Shown here: piece after piece, positions 34,313 to 46,502 of the stretch
Layout of the letters: each line of letters starts with the position of its first letter
Position numbering within the stretch: position 1 is the stretch's first letter
DNA from: Buxus sempervirens
Taxonomy: Eukaryota; Streptophyta; Magnoliopsida; Buxales; Buxaceae
Reading direction: 5' to 3'
Assembly (NCBI GenBank): GCA_947561395.2
Contig: OX387193.1
Location: forward strand, 35,290,255 to 35,354,254
DNA: 64,000 nucleotides
The notes under the pieces: model-generated
Seen by the model: the letters and a program-made list of their open reading frames with translations, nothing else
Databases searched by the model: none
Told to the model about the DNA's origin: nothing
Program-made: the position numbers and the translations under genes

Positions 34313-36897
34313 TGTGAAACCCCAGTTCCAATACCCTTAACACACCCTAATTGGTAGACTTATTGTGTACGTGAAGTTGGAGAAGCCCAAGCTTGAAGCC
34401 TTCAACGTGGCTAAGCCCCGGCTTGACAGTGGTCTATGAAGGTGAGCAACCTCTAGTTTGTTAAATAAGGTTGTGTATTAAGTGAGAAAATAGCTAAGTG
34501 TTGATGTTGTGCAGTATAAGAGGAGAGAGTGGCAAACTTGTAAAATGTGTCTTGTGGAGAAACTTTGCTTAAGTGGAGGAAAACCAAGGGGAAAGCCCCA
34601 TTCGACCAAGACCCTTTCCCAACCCCTTTCTCTCTTCACTATCTTCTCTCCCACTCTCATTTCTTCCTCATCTTCTCCTCATTTCCTTCTCCCCATCATA
34701 TTCTAATCCCATTGTTATTAAACCCATTTGAATAGAACCTATTGTTAGCAAGAAGAGAAGAAGGGAGCACAAAGGAGGATTTTCGTTTGGAGGCTTGGAA
34801 GTTTGGAGGTTTGCGAAGAGCAACCAAGGGTGCTGCTCGTGGGTTTCAAAGACTTGCCTGAGTGATTGCAAGAGGTAAGCAATACCACCCCAACCCTTAT
34901 TTCAATTTTCGGCCATTTTCGTAGGTGAATGTGGAAGTTAGGTTTGGAGATGGGAAAACAAGTATTAGGACAAATGGGAAGGATTTCTTTGAGGGGTTTT
35001 GTAGGAAATAGATTTCCCCACATGCTAGGATAGATTTAGGGCCCAAAAACACCAAAAACGAGTGAGATTTGAGAAAAACCAGAAATCCCAAAAGTTCGGA
35101 TTTCGCGAATTGTAAAAAAACCCAGTCGCCTGAATAGCCGCTCGAGCGCGGTATCAGGTGATCATTTTAGGTAAAGACCTAAGGTATGGCTGCTCGAGCG
35201 ACTGCTCTAGCTACCTGCCTAAAATGGAGAACCTGAGAGCAAATTTCTAGCTGCTCGAAGCATGCTCGAGCGCCCTGTACAGATTTTCCAATTTTTGAGT
35301 TTTTAGCTTAGATTAAACTACCAATTGTTTTTATTCAAGTCCAACCTATATATAAGTGAGAGTTAGGTGTCTAGGAAGTGCTCAAACTGAAAGTATCTCA
35401 AAATTTCAAATAACAAGGATTTTGGGTACGTTTTGCTAAAGAAGGTCTTAGAGAGAGTTTCTGTCCCAGATTCCTATAGAAGTAGGATAATTTGATTCGG
35501 TCACCTCGAGCACCTTCCAAATAGCCCTTAGAATTAGAAATCAAGAATCAAAACTAAGTTGTGCAAGTATCAAAAGAGTTGAGGCATAGGTTGCCCAAAT
35601 GAGTCATGAACTGTAGAAATTTTGGGAAAACCTATCCTTTACCGTTGACCTCATTGTGAGTACACAACCACATGATTTATTTAGGGCATTGGCCCATTTT
35701 TTAGCATGTCACATGTGGATAGCATGAGTTGTTTATCGTTGCTCACTATAAGGCATGAATTGTATGATATTAGGGCGTTGGCCCATTACTTGATTGGCAT
35801 GAGATGAAAGGGCAGTGTCCCATGGTTATTGATATTGAATGAAAGAGCAGTGACCCATGGTTATTGATATTGTATGGAGGGCAGTGGCCCAGATTCCATG
35901 AGAAATGAAAGTGGGCTTGGCCCAAGATTGACTCGGGTAACGCCATAGGCTACCCTTGACCACTTTCCATGCAAGTGTGCATGTTGTATAGTTGTGAAAT
36001 TTGATTGATGAATGAATACATCAACATAATGAACCCTTAAGTTATGGATCCATAAACTTAAATTGGATTGTTTGTATATATATGCCATGGCCAGTTGTTG
36101 TTGTTGTTATTATTGTACTTTACTGTGATATCATCCCGGCACTAACAACATCGATGGTCGATGCCCATTTGCTACGGGGAATCGGAAATGGATGCCTGTA
36201 CATCAAGGGGAATCGGTGTAGATGCCAAGCCACCATGTGGAATCGGTGAAGCTAGATGGGGTCATGTGTAGTATATATACTAAACATCCTAGATAACCAA
36301 GTGATAAGATTGAGTAAGGATTGTTATTAAATGGATTACCTGTACACCACGGCACATGCATGCACTATTTGTGTGACACTAAGATGCCGTGGATTTTGTA
36401 GTATTAGAACTACCTGTATGCCATGGTTTTATCGAAGGATATTTGTATCAACTGTGTTTTCACCGATCATGCATGTTTTGTTTACTGAGACACTCGTCTC
36501 ACAGTTGTTTATTATCTTATTTTTCAGATCCGTTGACGTCCGGTGTGAAGGACTGGGCTGGGGATAGAGGCAAGGAAAAGGCTATTGGGTACAGAGAGGA
36601 AGACTATTATAGGCCTTAGGTTTTATTACTATTTTGTACATAGTTCCTTTTTAGACTGTAACCCTTACACTATAGAGGAGTGATTAGTCACCTACATCTT
36701 GTATTTATTTTGAAGTCCTTGGGACTTATTACATTTCAAACACACTTTGATATGCACAAGTATAAATTGTTTGTCATTTGCACTTGTGAGGAAAAAGTTT
36801 TAAATCCTTTGCATTTTATCAAGTACAATGACCCACCCGTCACGGCCTGGGACTGGGGGATGCCTTGGAGAGGCATAACTGGTTCGGGGGCGTGACA
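34313..36897 (+). mobile_element. Solo LTR A (family 1), inserted in LTR B
   Basis: The 2585-bp element starts TGTGAAACCCCAGTTCC and ends GGTTCGGGGGCGTGACA, with perfect AAAAG duplications. It holds donor (34875), GCTCGAGCG cluster (35125-35290), GAATCGG-type repeats (36175-36255), ATGGATCCAT (36044), hairpin and acceptor. The deep nesting makes it one of the youngest insertions in this block. Confidence 0.93.
34875..36527 (+). other. Predicted intron inside LTR A
   Basis: The donor is GAG/GTAAGCAATAC and the acceptor is TTATTTTTCAG. GTTTTGTTTAC (36475-36485) can pair with 10 of the 11 donor bases, although the donor differs strongly from those of K, M and W. The hairpin GAGACACTCGTCTC follows at 36487-36500, with C-G where other copies have T-A. 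Confidence 0.5.
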
Positions 36898-37129
36898 AAA
36901 AGTATATAGATCATCTATAAAAGGGTGACTAGTATCTCACATCTCTCTCTCTCTCTAAGTATGAATAGTCATGTACAAAAATCATCAATCCAAAGTATAC
37001 ATCGTATATAACCCAAAAGTGATTCAAAATGACATAAATAGAAATCCTACGTAGGGTGAAAATAATCCTTCGGCCAATACTCTGGATCACCCTGAAAATC
37101 TGCCCCAACATGCAGCTCACCAGCGGGAT

Positions 37130-38748
37130 CTGAAAACAAAACCGATAAAAACAAAACACGCGTGAGACTAACGTCCTAGTAAGTAGCACAATGTATGATA
37201 AGAAACAGTTTATGCAACTTTCAAATAATAAAGAAACATGCTAATATACCATACGTTCAAAACCCATCCAAATCATACGAAGAAGTAATTCATTATAACA
37301 ATACAAATCTCAGTATAAAGTGTCTGTGCAGGACTCGTGGATTAGTGTGTCTGTAAATCGAGATAACCACACTCAACCAAAATGCCACTTCATGACTCTC
37401 GGGTAGAAGCCTGATCACGGTCATCACCCTGAGTGGAGCACCCACGCATGGGCTAGAAGAAACAACCCAGTCAACTGTGAATAACCATCCATAAAGTCAT
37501 ACACACGCGTACTCGCACACACAAAGACCTCGCCGATCCCACACGGCGGAATGGGTTGCCACAGCTCATTATCCCACAAGAAAGCCTCACCGATCCCACA
37601 CGGTGGAACGTGAATGTGGCCCGGGGTGTTAACTCGACAAGCCATCACTAATACACTGACTAGGTTGACTATGGATCGTCAATCATCTTTAAGCCCACCA
37701 GACCATAAAAACCAACCACGGTTAAACAATCTCACAATTCTAAGATTCTGTGGTGAATTTAGGTTCACTACCCACAATGTGTCAAGCATGTGCTGAACTT
37801 GAGTTCACTACCCCCAGAATCCATATTTGTGGTGGATGCAGGTTCACTACCTCCAGCTAGGGTGAACAACAGTCCATTACTCCCAACTAAGGTAAACGGC
37901 AATCCACTGCCCACAAATATCCACGTTTGTGGTGGATGCAGGTTCACTACCCCTAGTTCTCATTCAGCAAGGGTAAACAGCAATCCACTATCCACAGGAT
38001 CAACATATCGTAGGCCACTGGCCTTTTAAAGTTCTCGTTTACCATAATAAAATACCATATACCGTATTCATATAATTCACAGATAAAATCAATTCCAAAT
38101 CCTTCAACTCCATTAAAATCAAAAGAGAGAACATCATTTCCTTAAAATACCAAATCAAAACCAATCTAAGTAAAAACGTAACCACAAATCCGATTATATT
38201 AAATTCCAAGATAAACTAAATAGAAGAAGTCTCTAAACACCTAAATTGTTCATACATGAATTTAATACTATAAGAACACATCCCACGCTGAAAATCTACT
38301 CAAAACACCCAAAAATACATTTTCTGTGTGATGGGCTCTTGGCATGGTTGCTTGGGCGACTTAGCTGGGCACCCCTTTTATTTGATCTGTGGTGGGCGCC
38401 TGGCAGGGTCACCTAGGCGACCTAGCTGGGCGCCCCCTTTAATTTCTAGCCAACTTTGGTCGCCTGAGCTACCATGGTGAGCGACGGAAACCTAATGTTT
38501 TTCGAATATGCATTTCTCCTAAATCTAACTACCAAACTTGTTTTATTCCCTCTCAAACACTTAACAATCATCAAAGAACACTCAAGGAACAAAACCTAAC
38601 CATTTATAACTCGATTTACACAATAAATCTTCCCCAACCCAAATCAATCATATAAAACCCAAAAATATCGCATGAAACCAAACGAACATGGATTCTTTGT
38701 TTAAAATGAGATTTCTTTGCAAACCGTAAGTAGAAAGGTGCGACTTAC
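37130..38748 (-). other. Predicted intron inside LTR B
   Basis: The reverse-strand donor is CAG/GTAAGTCGCAC and the acceptor is GTTTTGTTTTCAG. GTGCTACTTAC (37189-37179) pairs with 10 of 11 donor bases. The hairpin stem GGAC/GTCT with loop GTTA is at 37164-37176. Confidence 0.45.
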
Positions 38749-39235
38749 CTGGAGATTCACAAATCCGAAGCCAAGGCTTTCCCTTCTTCACTGTTTCTCC
38801 TTCTTCCCCTTTTTTGCAAACCCTTGAGCTCTTCTCCTTCGTTCTCTTCATATTCGGCAAAGTGGTGTTTTGCCCTTAACCAAATCTTTAGGTTAAGGCA
38901 TAGGCTCCTTTGGCCCTTTTACAGAATTGCCCCTCTCACTTGAGCCCCTTTTCCCACATTACCCTATTCTTACCAAACACAATCTTTAAATTAATTTACT
39001 AGGTGAGTTCAAACAAACCTAAGTACCATAAACAAACTAATACTTAATAATGTGAGAGAAACCTTAGTTGAGCTTACCTCATTCCAATATTAGATGGTCA
39101 TAACATAGTTAATTTTTCAATTAATCCCAATTAACAATAAGCTAAATAATTAGACTAAAATTAGAAAATACGGGTCTCACAAAAATACTGATTATTATTT
39201 AATTAAAATTTTCTGCAAATTTTCAGGGTCTTACA

Positions 39236-39247
39236 TCCTCCCCTCCT
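39236..39247 (-). other. Polypurine tract of element C
   Basis: AGGAGGGGAGGA on the reverse strand directly precedes the LTR start TGTAAGACC, the standard layout for plus-strand priming. It overlaps the last codons of the pol frame. Confidence 0.7.
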
Positions 39248-39588
39248 AAAAGAAAAATTTCGTCTTTGAGATTTACCTTGCAATTTTGGAAATAGGTGCG
39301 GATACTTCTTCTTCATTTCCGACTCAAGCTCCCAAGTTGCCTCTTCTACTGCATGATTCTGTCATAAAACCTTTACTAGCAGGATTACCTTCGTATGAAG
39401 GACTTGCTCTCGTCTATCCATAATCTGAATTGGATGCTCCTCATATGACAAGTCCTCACGCACTACTAATGGCTCATGCTGAATGATGTGTGTGGGATCA
39501 TGTACGTACCGCCTCAACATTGACACATGAAATATGTCATGAACTCCCTTCAACTGTGTAGTTAATGCTAACCGATAAGCCACTGGTC
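39236..39588 (-). pseudogene. Chromovirus C pol, integrase C-terminus and chromodomain
   Basis: The reverse strand encodes the last ~115 residues of a Ty3/Gypsy pol: YRLALTTQLKGVHDIFHVSML, then RYVHDPTHII, EDLSYEEHPIQIMDR, and EEATWELESEMKKKYPHLF. This is the hallmark end of Tekay/Del chromoviruses, whose chromodomain-like tail directs integration to heterochromatin. The Trp codon in VLWQNH has become TGA. Immediately after the coding end a GAGGGGAGGA tract abuts the LTR at 39235. Upstream pol is cut off by LTR D at 39589 and is not found in the window. Confidence 0.88.
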
Positions 39589-41403
39589 TGTAATACCCTG
39601 TTTCTCTAAATTCTTTAATATAGGGGTATTATTGGAATAAATGAATAATCAAGCTTTTGATTTGAGCAGAGGATGCCGGGATTGGCCAGATCTAAAAACT
39701 TGGAGGAAATCCAATGGCTAGATAATGCATAATTAAGGTAAGAAGATTTAAGTTAATCATTGAATGCTAATAGGTTGAAGGTGCATTGGTTAGGTGGAGG
39801 GCCACACACCAAATCAATTTGATTTTGTTTTAAAAAATAAATATATATTATTAAATAATGTAATTTGGTTAACTTGTCTGTAGCAAGCATGAGGTGTCGT
39901 TGCTGGAGGTATAGAAAAATTTGAAGAAAGCATGAGGTGGCTTTGTGAAGCATTTGTTGGCAAGAGTTAAATATGTAGAAAGACACTTGGGTTAACCATT
40001 ATTCTCTCTTTGACAGCAAGATCTTTCAAATGCCGAACAAGCAGGTGAGTCATCACCTTACAAAACACCAAAGTATTTCAGTAGTTTCGGAGGAAATATT
40101 TTAAGAGTTGCCTTTGAATTTTTGAAGAAGTTGTGGAACTTTGGAATAGGGAAGATGGAGAGGAGATCTGCTGGAAGTGTTGCAGATTTTGAAGAATCAC
40201 ATTGCTTTTGGAATTTAGCATAGAGAGGTAGGTGATACCTTTAAAGAAAATAATGATGTTTGTTGCTTTGTTTTAAATTAAGTTAACAGAATTTGTTTTA
40301 AGTGTTTGTAAATGGTTGTGTGATCTTGGGTAATGATTTTTCAAGTAAGTGTTAACAGAAGTTTTGTTCATGAGATCATGATAAATTTTTAACTCTATCT
40401 TCTGTTTAAATTAACAAATGAAATTTTTATTTGATTTGAAACAAAACTGGTTTTAGAAGATTGCAAATGATTTAAAAGTGTATTTGATCAATTGCTTGCA
40501 AAGAGATGAAATCATCAAGTTTAATTTTTGTTTAATGGCTTAATATTTAGTTTAAGATGTTGTTAGATGAATGGAATTGTTTTAGTGTCATTAGATGCTT
40601 AGATTCAAATATGAAAAACCAAAGAAGAGAATCAGTTAACGTACTGGGAAGGAAGAAGAACTCATTCAACAGAGATGAATTTCTAAAAAACATATTTGAT
40701 TTTATAGCAAAAACATATACTTTAATGATAAATTAGTTCTGCTTAAGCGAATTTTTAAATTTTCGTCAATACTTGATATGAGATTAACAATTAGTTGAAA
40801 ACCTGTTACACAGAAGTGAATTGAGTGAACTGAGAAGGATTCCGTGAAAAGGAGAATAGTTTTTGAAAAATAAGTACTTATTAGTGCAAAAAATTCTTTG
40901 GTGATAAATTAGTTCACTTTAATAAATATTAAAATTTTAGTCAAATTTTGAATACGAAATTACTAATCAATGTAAATTCCTAAAATTTGCAAGCAACCTG
41001 ATATATAGGATAAATCTTTCAATTTTAAATTTTACCAAATCCTAGACTTTTGCTCAAAACTGCATTTTCCAAATAAATTTGGATAAAACCTAAGTTTGTA
41101 ATCTGAAAACCATTATAACCCTTGTTATTAGAAATAAGTAAATAAATAGTTTGAGATTAAGTTGAAGATTAGCAAATAAAACAATCTTTTACAAAATTGT
41201 TTCGGAAACTGAAAAATGGATATTTCGGCCAACTTATTTACAAGAATTGGGTTAGTTAAAATTTAAATAGATATCTCAGTAACTTAAGATAAATTTTAAG
41301 TTAATAACCATGGTAAAATATCTGTAAGCACCTCATTTTTGTGCTCCCAGAAAAACCAGAAATGCAAACCCTGGACAGAAAGTCAAACCCTAAGGGGTGA
41401 AAA

Positions 41404-42138
41404 GTTGACTTTTTGATCAAGTGAAAATTGGCCACCTCGCTTTATGCCATTGGATAGAGAATCTCAACACGGTTCCAACGCAACTGAGTTTGCAGGAATC
41501 GGGGTTCGGATGAAGGTTTTGCGGGCGGTCAAACTTGAGCAGAGCCAAAAGTTGACTTTCTGCTAAAATCTAATCCAGAGGCCTACCCCTAGGTCATTGG
41601 ATAGAGAATCTCAACACGGTTTCAACGCAACTGAGTTTGCAGGAATCGGGGTCCGGATGAAGGTTCTGCGGGCGGTCAAACTTGAGCAGAGCCAAAAGTT
41701 GACTTTTTGCTAAAATCCGATCCAGAGGCCTACCCCTAGGTCATTGGATAGAGAATCTCGACACGGTTCCAACGCAACTGAGTTTGCAGGAATCGGGGTC
41801 CGGATGAAGGTTCTGCGGGTGGTCAAACTTGAGCAGAGCCAGAAGTTGACTTTTTGCTAAAATCCGATCCAGAGGCCTACCCCTAGGTCATTGGATAGAG
41901 AATCTCGACACGGTTCCAATGCAACTGAGTTTGCAGGAATCGGGGTCCGGATGAGGGTTCTGCGGGCGGTCAAACTTGAACGGAGCCAAAAGTTGACTTT
42001 CTGCTAAAATCCGATCCAGAGGCCTACCCCTAGGTCATTGGATAGAGAATCTCGACACGAGTCTAACGCAACTAAGTTTGCCCAGATCGGAGCCCGGGTG
42101 AAGAAAATATGAGCTGACGAAATTTCCGAGCAGCAAAA
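41404..42138 (+). repeat. 147-bp tandem array in LTR E
   Basis: Units start with GTTGACTTT at 41404, 41551, 41698, 41845 and 41992, all exactly 147 bp apart. Each includes CATTGGATAGAGAATCTC and CGCAACTGAGTTTGCAGG. The outer units are the most diverged. Other family 2 LTRs have only one or two units here; F has two, 149 bp apart. Confidence 0.92.
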
Positions 42139-42458
42139 CTAGCAATCTGCACACGTGGCAAAAAGCTGCACACGTGGCGAGTTGCGCAGGAAAATATCTC
42201 GGGGATCAAATCCGTAAATATCCAAATATACGAAATATCTCAGGGACTAAATCTGTAAAAATCCGAGTATATCGGATTAAATTGAAAATGGCCAGGGACT
42301 AAATCTGAAAAATTCAAATTTTCCGACCGACGAGCGGCCGCATTAAATTTTTTTGTCATAATTATGCCACTCGCGCGAACGTGGCAGGCGGGTATGCGCT
42401 CAGTGCAGGACTGAGCGGATCCCCATTTTAGGTGAGCGGATCCCCTTTTTTCCTGGTC

Positions 42459-42466
42459 TATATAAA
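42459..42466 (+). promoter_or_regulatory. TATA box of LTR E
   Basis: CTATATAAA lies just downstream of two GAGCGGATCCCC motifs at 42413-42445. The position matches the TATA boxes of R, F and G. Confidence 0.55.
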
Positions 42467-43584
42467 CCGCACGAGATTTAGCGCAAAGGGTTCGAGGATT
42501 TTTGGTGAAAAAAAAAAGTTTAAGGTTGGAGGCTTTTGGGTTCGAAAATTTTGGTTGGAGAGTTTTTGGTTGGAGAGTTTTCGTTGGCTCCAAGTGCCGT
42601 GCCCAAGCTTCTTCCCCACCTGAAACCTACTTGTCTCAGTGGCTTCGGCCTCCCCAAGCCGCCCACCTTGATCCAACACTCCCCTATCCTTGCTTCTTCT
42701 TCATCCCCACACCACCAAACGGAGTCCGGTTGCTGTTGGAGGTGCAAGAGAGGGGAGCTCCAGTGCTCGTGCCACCCCAAGGAGAAGCCGCCGCCTTGCA
42801 CAAGAGTGTAGGAACCTCAGGTATTGTTCCCCACCCACTGTTATTTCACATATATCAAGATGAGAGTTATATAAGCATGTTGTCATAATGTTGTTTTTTC
42901 CTTTCCTTGTTACACATTTTGTTGCTCCTCCACTTTGGGTGACATGGAGGTCTCCTGGGTAAGGGAGACCTCATGCACGACCCCGTCCCCGTTAAGAAGA
43001 CGAGGGTTTCATTGCTCCACCGAGTGCTCATGAGGTACCTGGCACTCCTACGAAGAACCGGCCCCTCATTTATCTCATCTCATGTATCCTTGTAAACCCC
43101 CCTCCTCCTTCCCTTCTTCGGATGATCAATGTGCATGCTCGGAGGTCCGGTCCAGGTGTGGGTGAAAGTTCGTTTTTTTCTTATGCATGTAATCTCTGTT
43201 GGTTATTGTGTTTTTTTTCTCCTTTTGCCAAATTTGCTAACATGTTCCCCCAACCCCTTGCCTGTGTGCCTGCAAGCATGCTCCCATTCCCCCATTACCT
43301 TAGACTGTGATGTTTTTTTTTTTATGGCCGAGCTTGTTTCTTGATAAGGAGATTGGGAGTTGTGTGATGAATTAGTTTAGATTAATTTGAATACACGATT
43401 AAGTGTCTTCTAGGAGTCTGGGAAACACCGGAGAGGTGTTACAGACCCTAAAAACCAGTTAAAAATGGAGTTTGGAAGAAAAAACAGGGAATAGGGGTAT
43501 GCGCCGAGCTTTGCACACCCGAAAAAGGGTGAGCGGATCGTTTTTTTTGGCATTCGCCGAGCTCGCGCCCACTTCTTAATTTTG

Positions 43585-43760
43585 GATGCCCTCAGCTTGC
43601 GCTCACTTAGTTTTGGATGCGCTCAGCTCGCGTTCACTTAGTTTTGGATGCGCTCAGCTCGCGCTCACTTAATTTTGGATGCGCTCACTTAATTTTGGAT
43701 GCGCTCAGCTCGCGCCCACTTCATTTTTGGGTGCGCTCAGCTCGCGCCCACTTCATCCGA
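43585..43760 (+). repeat. ~31-bp GCGCTCAGCTCGCG array in LTR E
   Basis: Five or six units carry GGATGCGCTCAGCTCGCGCT, mostly at 31-bp spacing with one short unit. The motif echoes the GCGCTCAG and GAGCGGATC motifs found before this LTR's TATA box. Confidence 0.8.
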
Positions 43761-46373
43761 GGATGGTTTTTTTTTGTTTTTTCGGTCCACCCACCTCGCC
43801 GACCTTGCGCCTAGTGTCTGAGGTCGGCGCATACCCCTAAAAATGCCGAATTGCCATATTTTTTGAAAAATCCCGAAAATGCCCTTTACCATACCGCGGG
43901 CCCCGTTGTTTGCTGCGTGTCCAACTTGTTCCTTGGTACAGGGAGGTAAGCTCCGCTTCACTCTACCCACAGGGCCCCCAGGTACCTCCCCTTGGACCCA
44001 GCATATTGAGCTAGTCTCTCCTTAATAAGTGTCAAACTTATATATTTTTCTGTGATTATTGCTGGATGTGAGTGCCATTTCCAAACTGAACTGGATGAAC
44101 CAACAGGGTTTCCGAGTCACCCGAAAACCCAACATGGGACTTGGACTCCCGGTCCAACTTGATTCCCCGTGGGCCTTCCAACGGGGCCCACCAAGCCCAA
44201 TAAACACAAATGAAATGACTGCATGTAACTTAATCAAGATAAGTGAAATTAACCGATTAAACTGGGCGGGCCAAACCTAATGCGGCCCACCCGGACCTAT
44301 TAGTGAATTGATGCATGAAATGCGTGGTTTGGCCGAGACTAAGGGCAAGGGCCTATCGGGCCCGCCAAAGCCCACAAACCAACCGAGTAAGGGTTCAAAA
44401 CCCTAACCTCACATAACCTGGGCTTTCAAGCCCTAATCAGGACTACGGGCCCCAAGCCCAGTGTCCCATCCATTTTTTGGAAACTTAAGTAAGATAAATC
44501 CAATAAATTACCAGGCCACCATGTGCGGCCCACCCAATGGGCCCACAAACCAAACCGGCCCGCTTTGCATATAAATCACTTAATAATCCAACTTGAACTC
44601 CAAAATAAAATCAACTCATTGAACCAAAAATCCTAAGGGCCTCTCAGGCTTAGACTGAGGCCTACAAGGGTACATGGGCTTGACCAAAGCCCACCAAGGA
44701 CACTGTGGGCCTTCCAACAGAGCCCACCCAACTAGACCCAGATCACCTAATTAATCAAGATAAAAGCAATTAAAGGAACCCACACCACTCAGGTGGTCCC
44801 GCCAGACTTAACCAAACTGCATATTGGATTAGGAATCGGGTGAGACCAAAATAAGCTGACTCAAACCAGGATAAACCTAAGGGACCCGTCACCCAACGGG
44901 GTGGACCGGGGTGTCTACAGACTTCCCCGGACTGCAACCGAGACCCTACTTAGAATCTCAAAGCCGCAGACCGAAAGCCCTAATAGACAAGATTAGGCAC
45001 CCAGGTGTCCGCCTGCACCCCATCAGGCGGTGGCGACTCCGAACTTCCTGTGCCGCGTTTCCGACGCGCGCACAATATCATTGGTCATATTTTATTGAAT
45101 TGAGTAAATTTTTCCATAACTTAGATAAAAAATTGAAAATTGATAAAATTAATATTTCTGCTTAAAATTAAAAGTACAGTTTTAGATTTTATTAGTTTTT
45201 GGAGAATTTTACATGTGATTACATTGTTTTAATTGAACTATGAGATGTGGTTAGAAATTTATTTGGTTCTAAGCAACCTAGAGAGGCTTGCTATTTATTA
45301 AACATTATTTGCCCGAAGTGGCTAGAGATTTACTTGATTTTGAATAGTCTGAGTAGCTTGATGATTATTTACTATAATTGCACATTTCCTCATTTCATTG
45401 TCTATAATTAGCTTTATAAGTCAATTAGGCATAGTTTAGAGATGGATCCATACTTAAACTAAGCAGTGTGATAGGGTACATTTTGATGAAGTTAATACTG
45501 TGTTCACATCTGCGTTTCCACTATATGAGATAGTGAGGCCTTTTAGTAGGTGGATGAGTTGCGGCAACCCGTTTCAACCATGGGTAATGTAAAACCCCAG
45601 ATTTTGTTAATTTTATTTGAGAGAATTATTTAATAATTTTAATTAATTTTATATGTGGAAATTCCAGGTAATTGAGGAAGAAGGTTATTGTAAGCACCTC
45701 ATTTTTGCACCCCTGGAAGTGCCGGAAATGCAAACCCTAGTTAGAAAGTCAAAACCCAAGGGGACAAACTTGAGAGGGATCAGAAATTGACTTTCTGCTA
45801 AACCCTGAATCAGCTACTTAACCCCATCCCAATGAATAGAGGACTTCGATACGGTTCTAACGCAATTGAGTTTGCCAAAATCGGAGTCCAGATGAAGAAG
45901 ATATGAGCAGTTGAAGTTCTAGGGCAGCAATGCCAGAAGCTGCACACGTGGAAAAAGAGCAGAAAAATATCTCAAGGGCAAATCCGTAAATATAAAAAAT
46001 GCTAAAAATATCTCAAGGATTAATCCGCAATTATCCGAGGGGCAAGCAGCGATTATCTCGGTTGTCAAATCGATCAAATCCGGGGGCAATCTGTAAATAT
46101 AAAAAATGCACCTTTTCGTATCTGACATAATATGTCGGATATGCATATTTTTATTTGTATCCGACATAATATGCCAGATACAAAAGATTTTGTCCAAAAT
46201 CTTGTCGGATTTTCCGATAGATTTTCTGATAGAATTTAATGTTTGAAATGATTTTGTCTGTATTCGACATTTTATGTCGGATACAAAGGGCCCGTAGTGT
46301 ATCCGACCTTCATGATCGGATACACATGGGATTATGTGTATCCGGCCATCAAGGCCAGATACAATAAGCTGCC

Positions 46374-46382
46374 TATAAAAAG
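46374..46382 (+). promoter_or_regulatory. TATA box of LTR G
   Basis: TATAAAAAG follows four TATCCGAC/GTCGGATA palindromes at 46118-46365. A 17-base C run (46428-46444) lies in the presumed leader. Confidence 0.6.
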
Positions 46383-46502
46383 GGGGCAGATCCCCTTGGT
46401 CGAGGTTGGCAATTCTTTGCTCATTTTCCCCCCCCCCCCCCCCCTTTTCCCCCCCTTTTCCCCCACTGTTCTTGGTACGAAATCCTCCCTTCTTGCCCCT
46501 CC

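Larger units (their letters stand above)
34113..39181 (-). mobile_element. Solo LTR B (family 1), inserted in LTR C
   Basis: Perfect AAAAT duplications flank 34113 and 39181. On the reverse strand it starts TGTGAGACCCGTATTTTC and ends CCAGATTCGGGGCGCTACA. LTR A is inserted at 34313-36897, so B itself is about 2.48 kb. It has a GGGCGACC/GGGCGCC cluster (38330-38490), a short repeat with GGTGGATGCAGGTTCACTAC (37790-37990), hairpin and acceptor. Confidence 0.88.
31957..39235 (-). mobile_element. 3' LTR of chromovirus C (reverse), holding B and A
   Basis: The LTR starts at 39235 with TGTAAGACCCTGAAAATTTG directly after the C pol gene and polypurine tract. It is split by LTR B after 49 bases and resumes at 34107. 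Donor GAG/GTAGGTAGCAC is at 33700-33690, a GCTCAGGCGACC cluster at 33240-33500, and ATGGATCCA at 32803. The acceptor near 32294 and the last ~120 bases are decayed or missing at the junction with the forward copy. Confidence 0.72.
41323..45074 (+). mobile_element. Solo LTR E (family 2), inserted in D
   Basis: The 3752-bp element starts TGTAAGCACCTCATTTTTG and ends CCGACGCGCGCACA, with perfect ATATC duplications. In order it carries a 147-bp tandem array, GCGCTCAG/GAGCGGATC motifs before a TATA box (42459), a CAG/GTATTG possible donor (42821), a 31-bp array (43585-43760), a GGGCCC-rich zone (44150-44720) and the conserved end. No ORF is believable. Confidence 0.92.
39589..45587 (+). mobile_element. 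LTR D (family 1-like), holding LTR E
   Basis: It starts TGTAATACCCTGTTTCTC right inside the C pol gene; the left flank is TGGTC. Donor GAG/GTAGGTGATAC lies at 40228 and ATGGATCCAT at 45442. It is very AT-rich and more diverged than the other copies, and the expected GC-rich cluster is missing or decayed. LTR E occupies 41323-45074. The 3' end was interrupted by LTR I at 45588. Confidence 0.62.

Noticed and set aside
34113..36897. Reading 34113-36897 as one solo LTR starting TGTAGCGCCCC
   Set aside because: The first 200 bases are the reverse-strand end of LTR B. The true LTR A starts at 34313, where perfect AAAAG duplications are found.
36942..36956. (CT)n run as a regulatory GAGA-type element
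   Set aside because: It is a short simple repeat inside LTR B with no counterpart in related LTRs.
42240..42888. Several overlapping open frames of 60-130 codons around the LTR E promoter
   Set aside because: They overlap on both strands in GC-richer sequence, share no conservation with F, G or R, and cross the TATA box.
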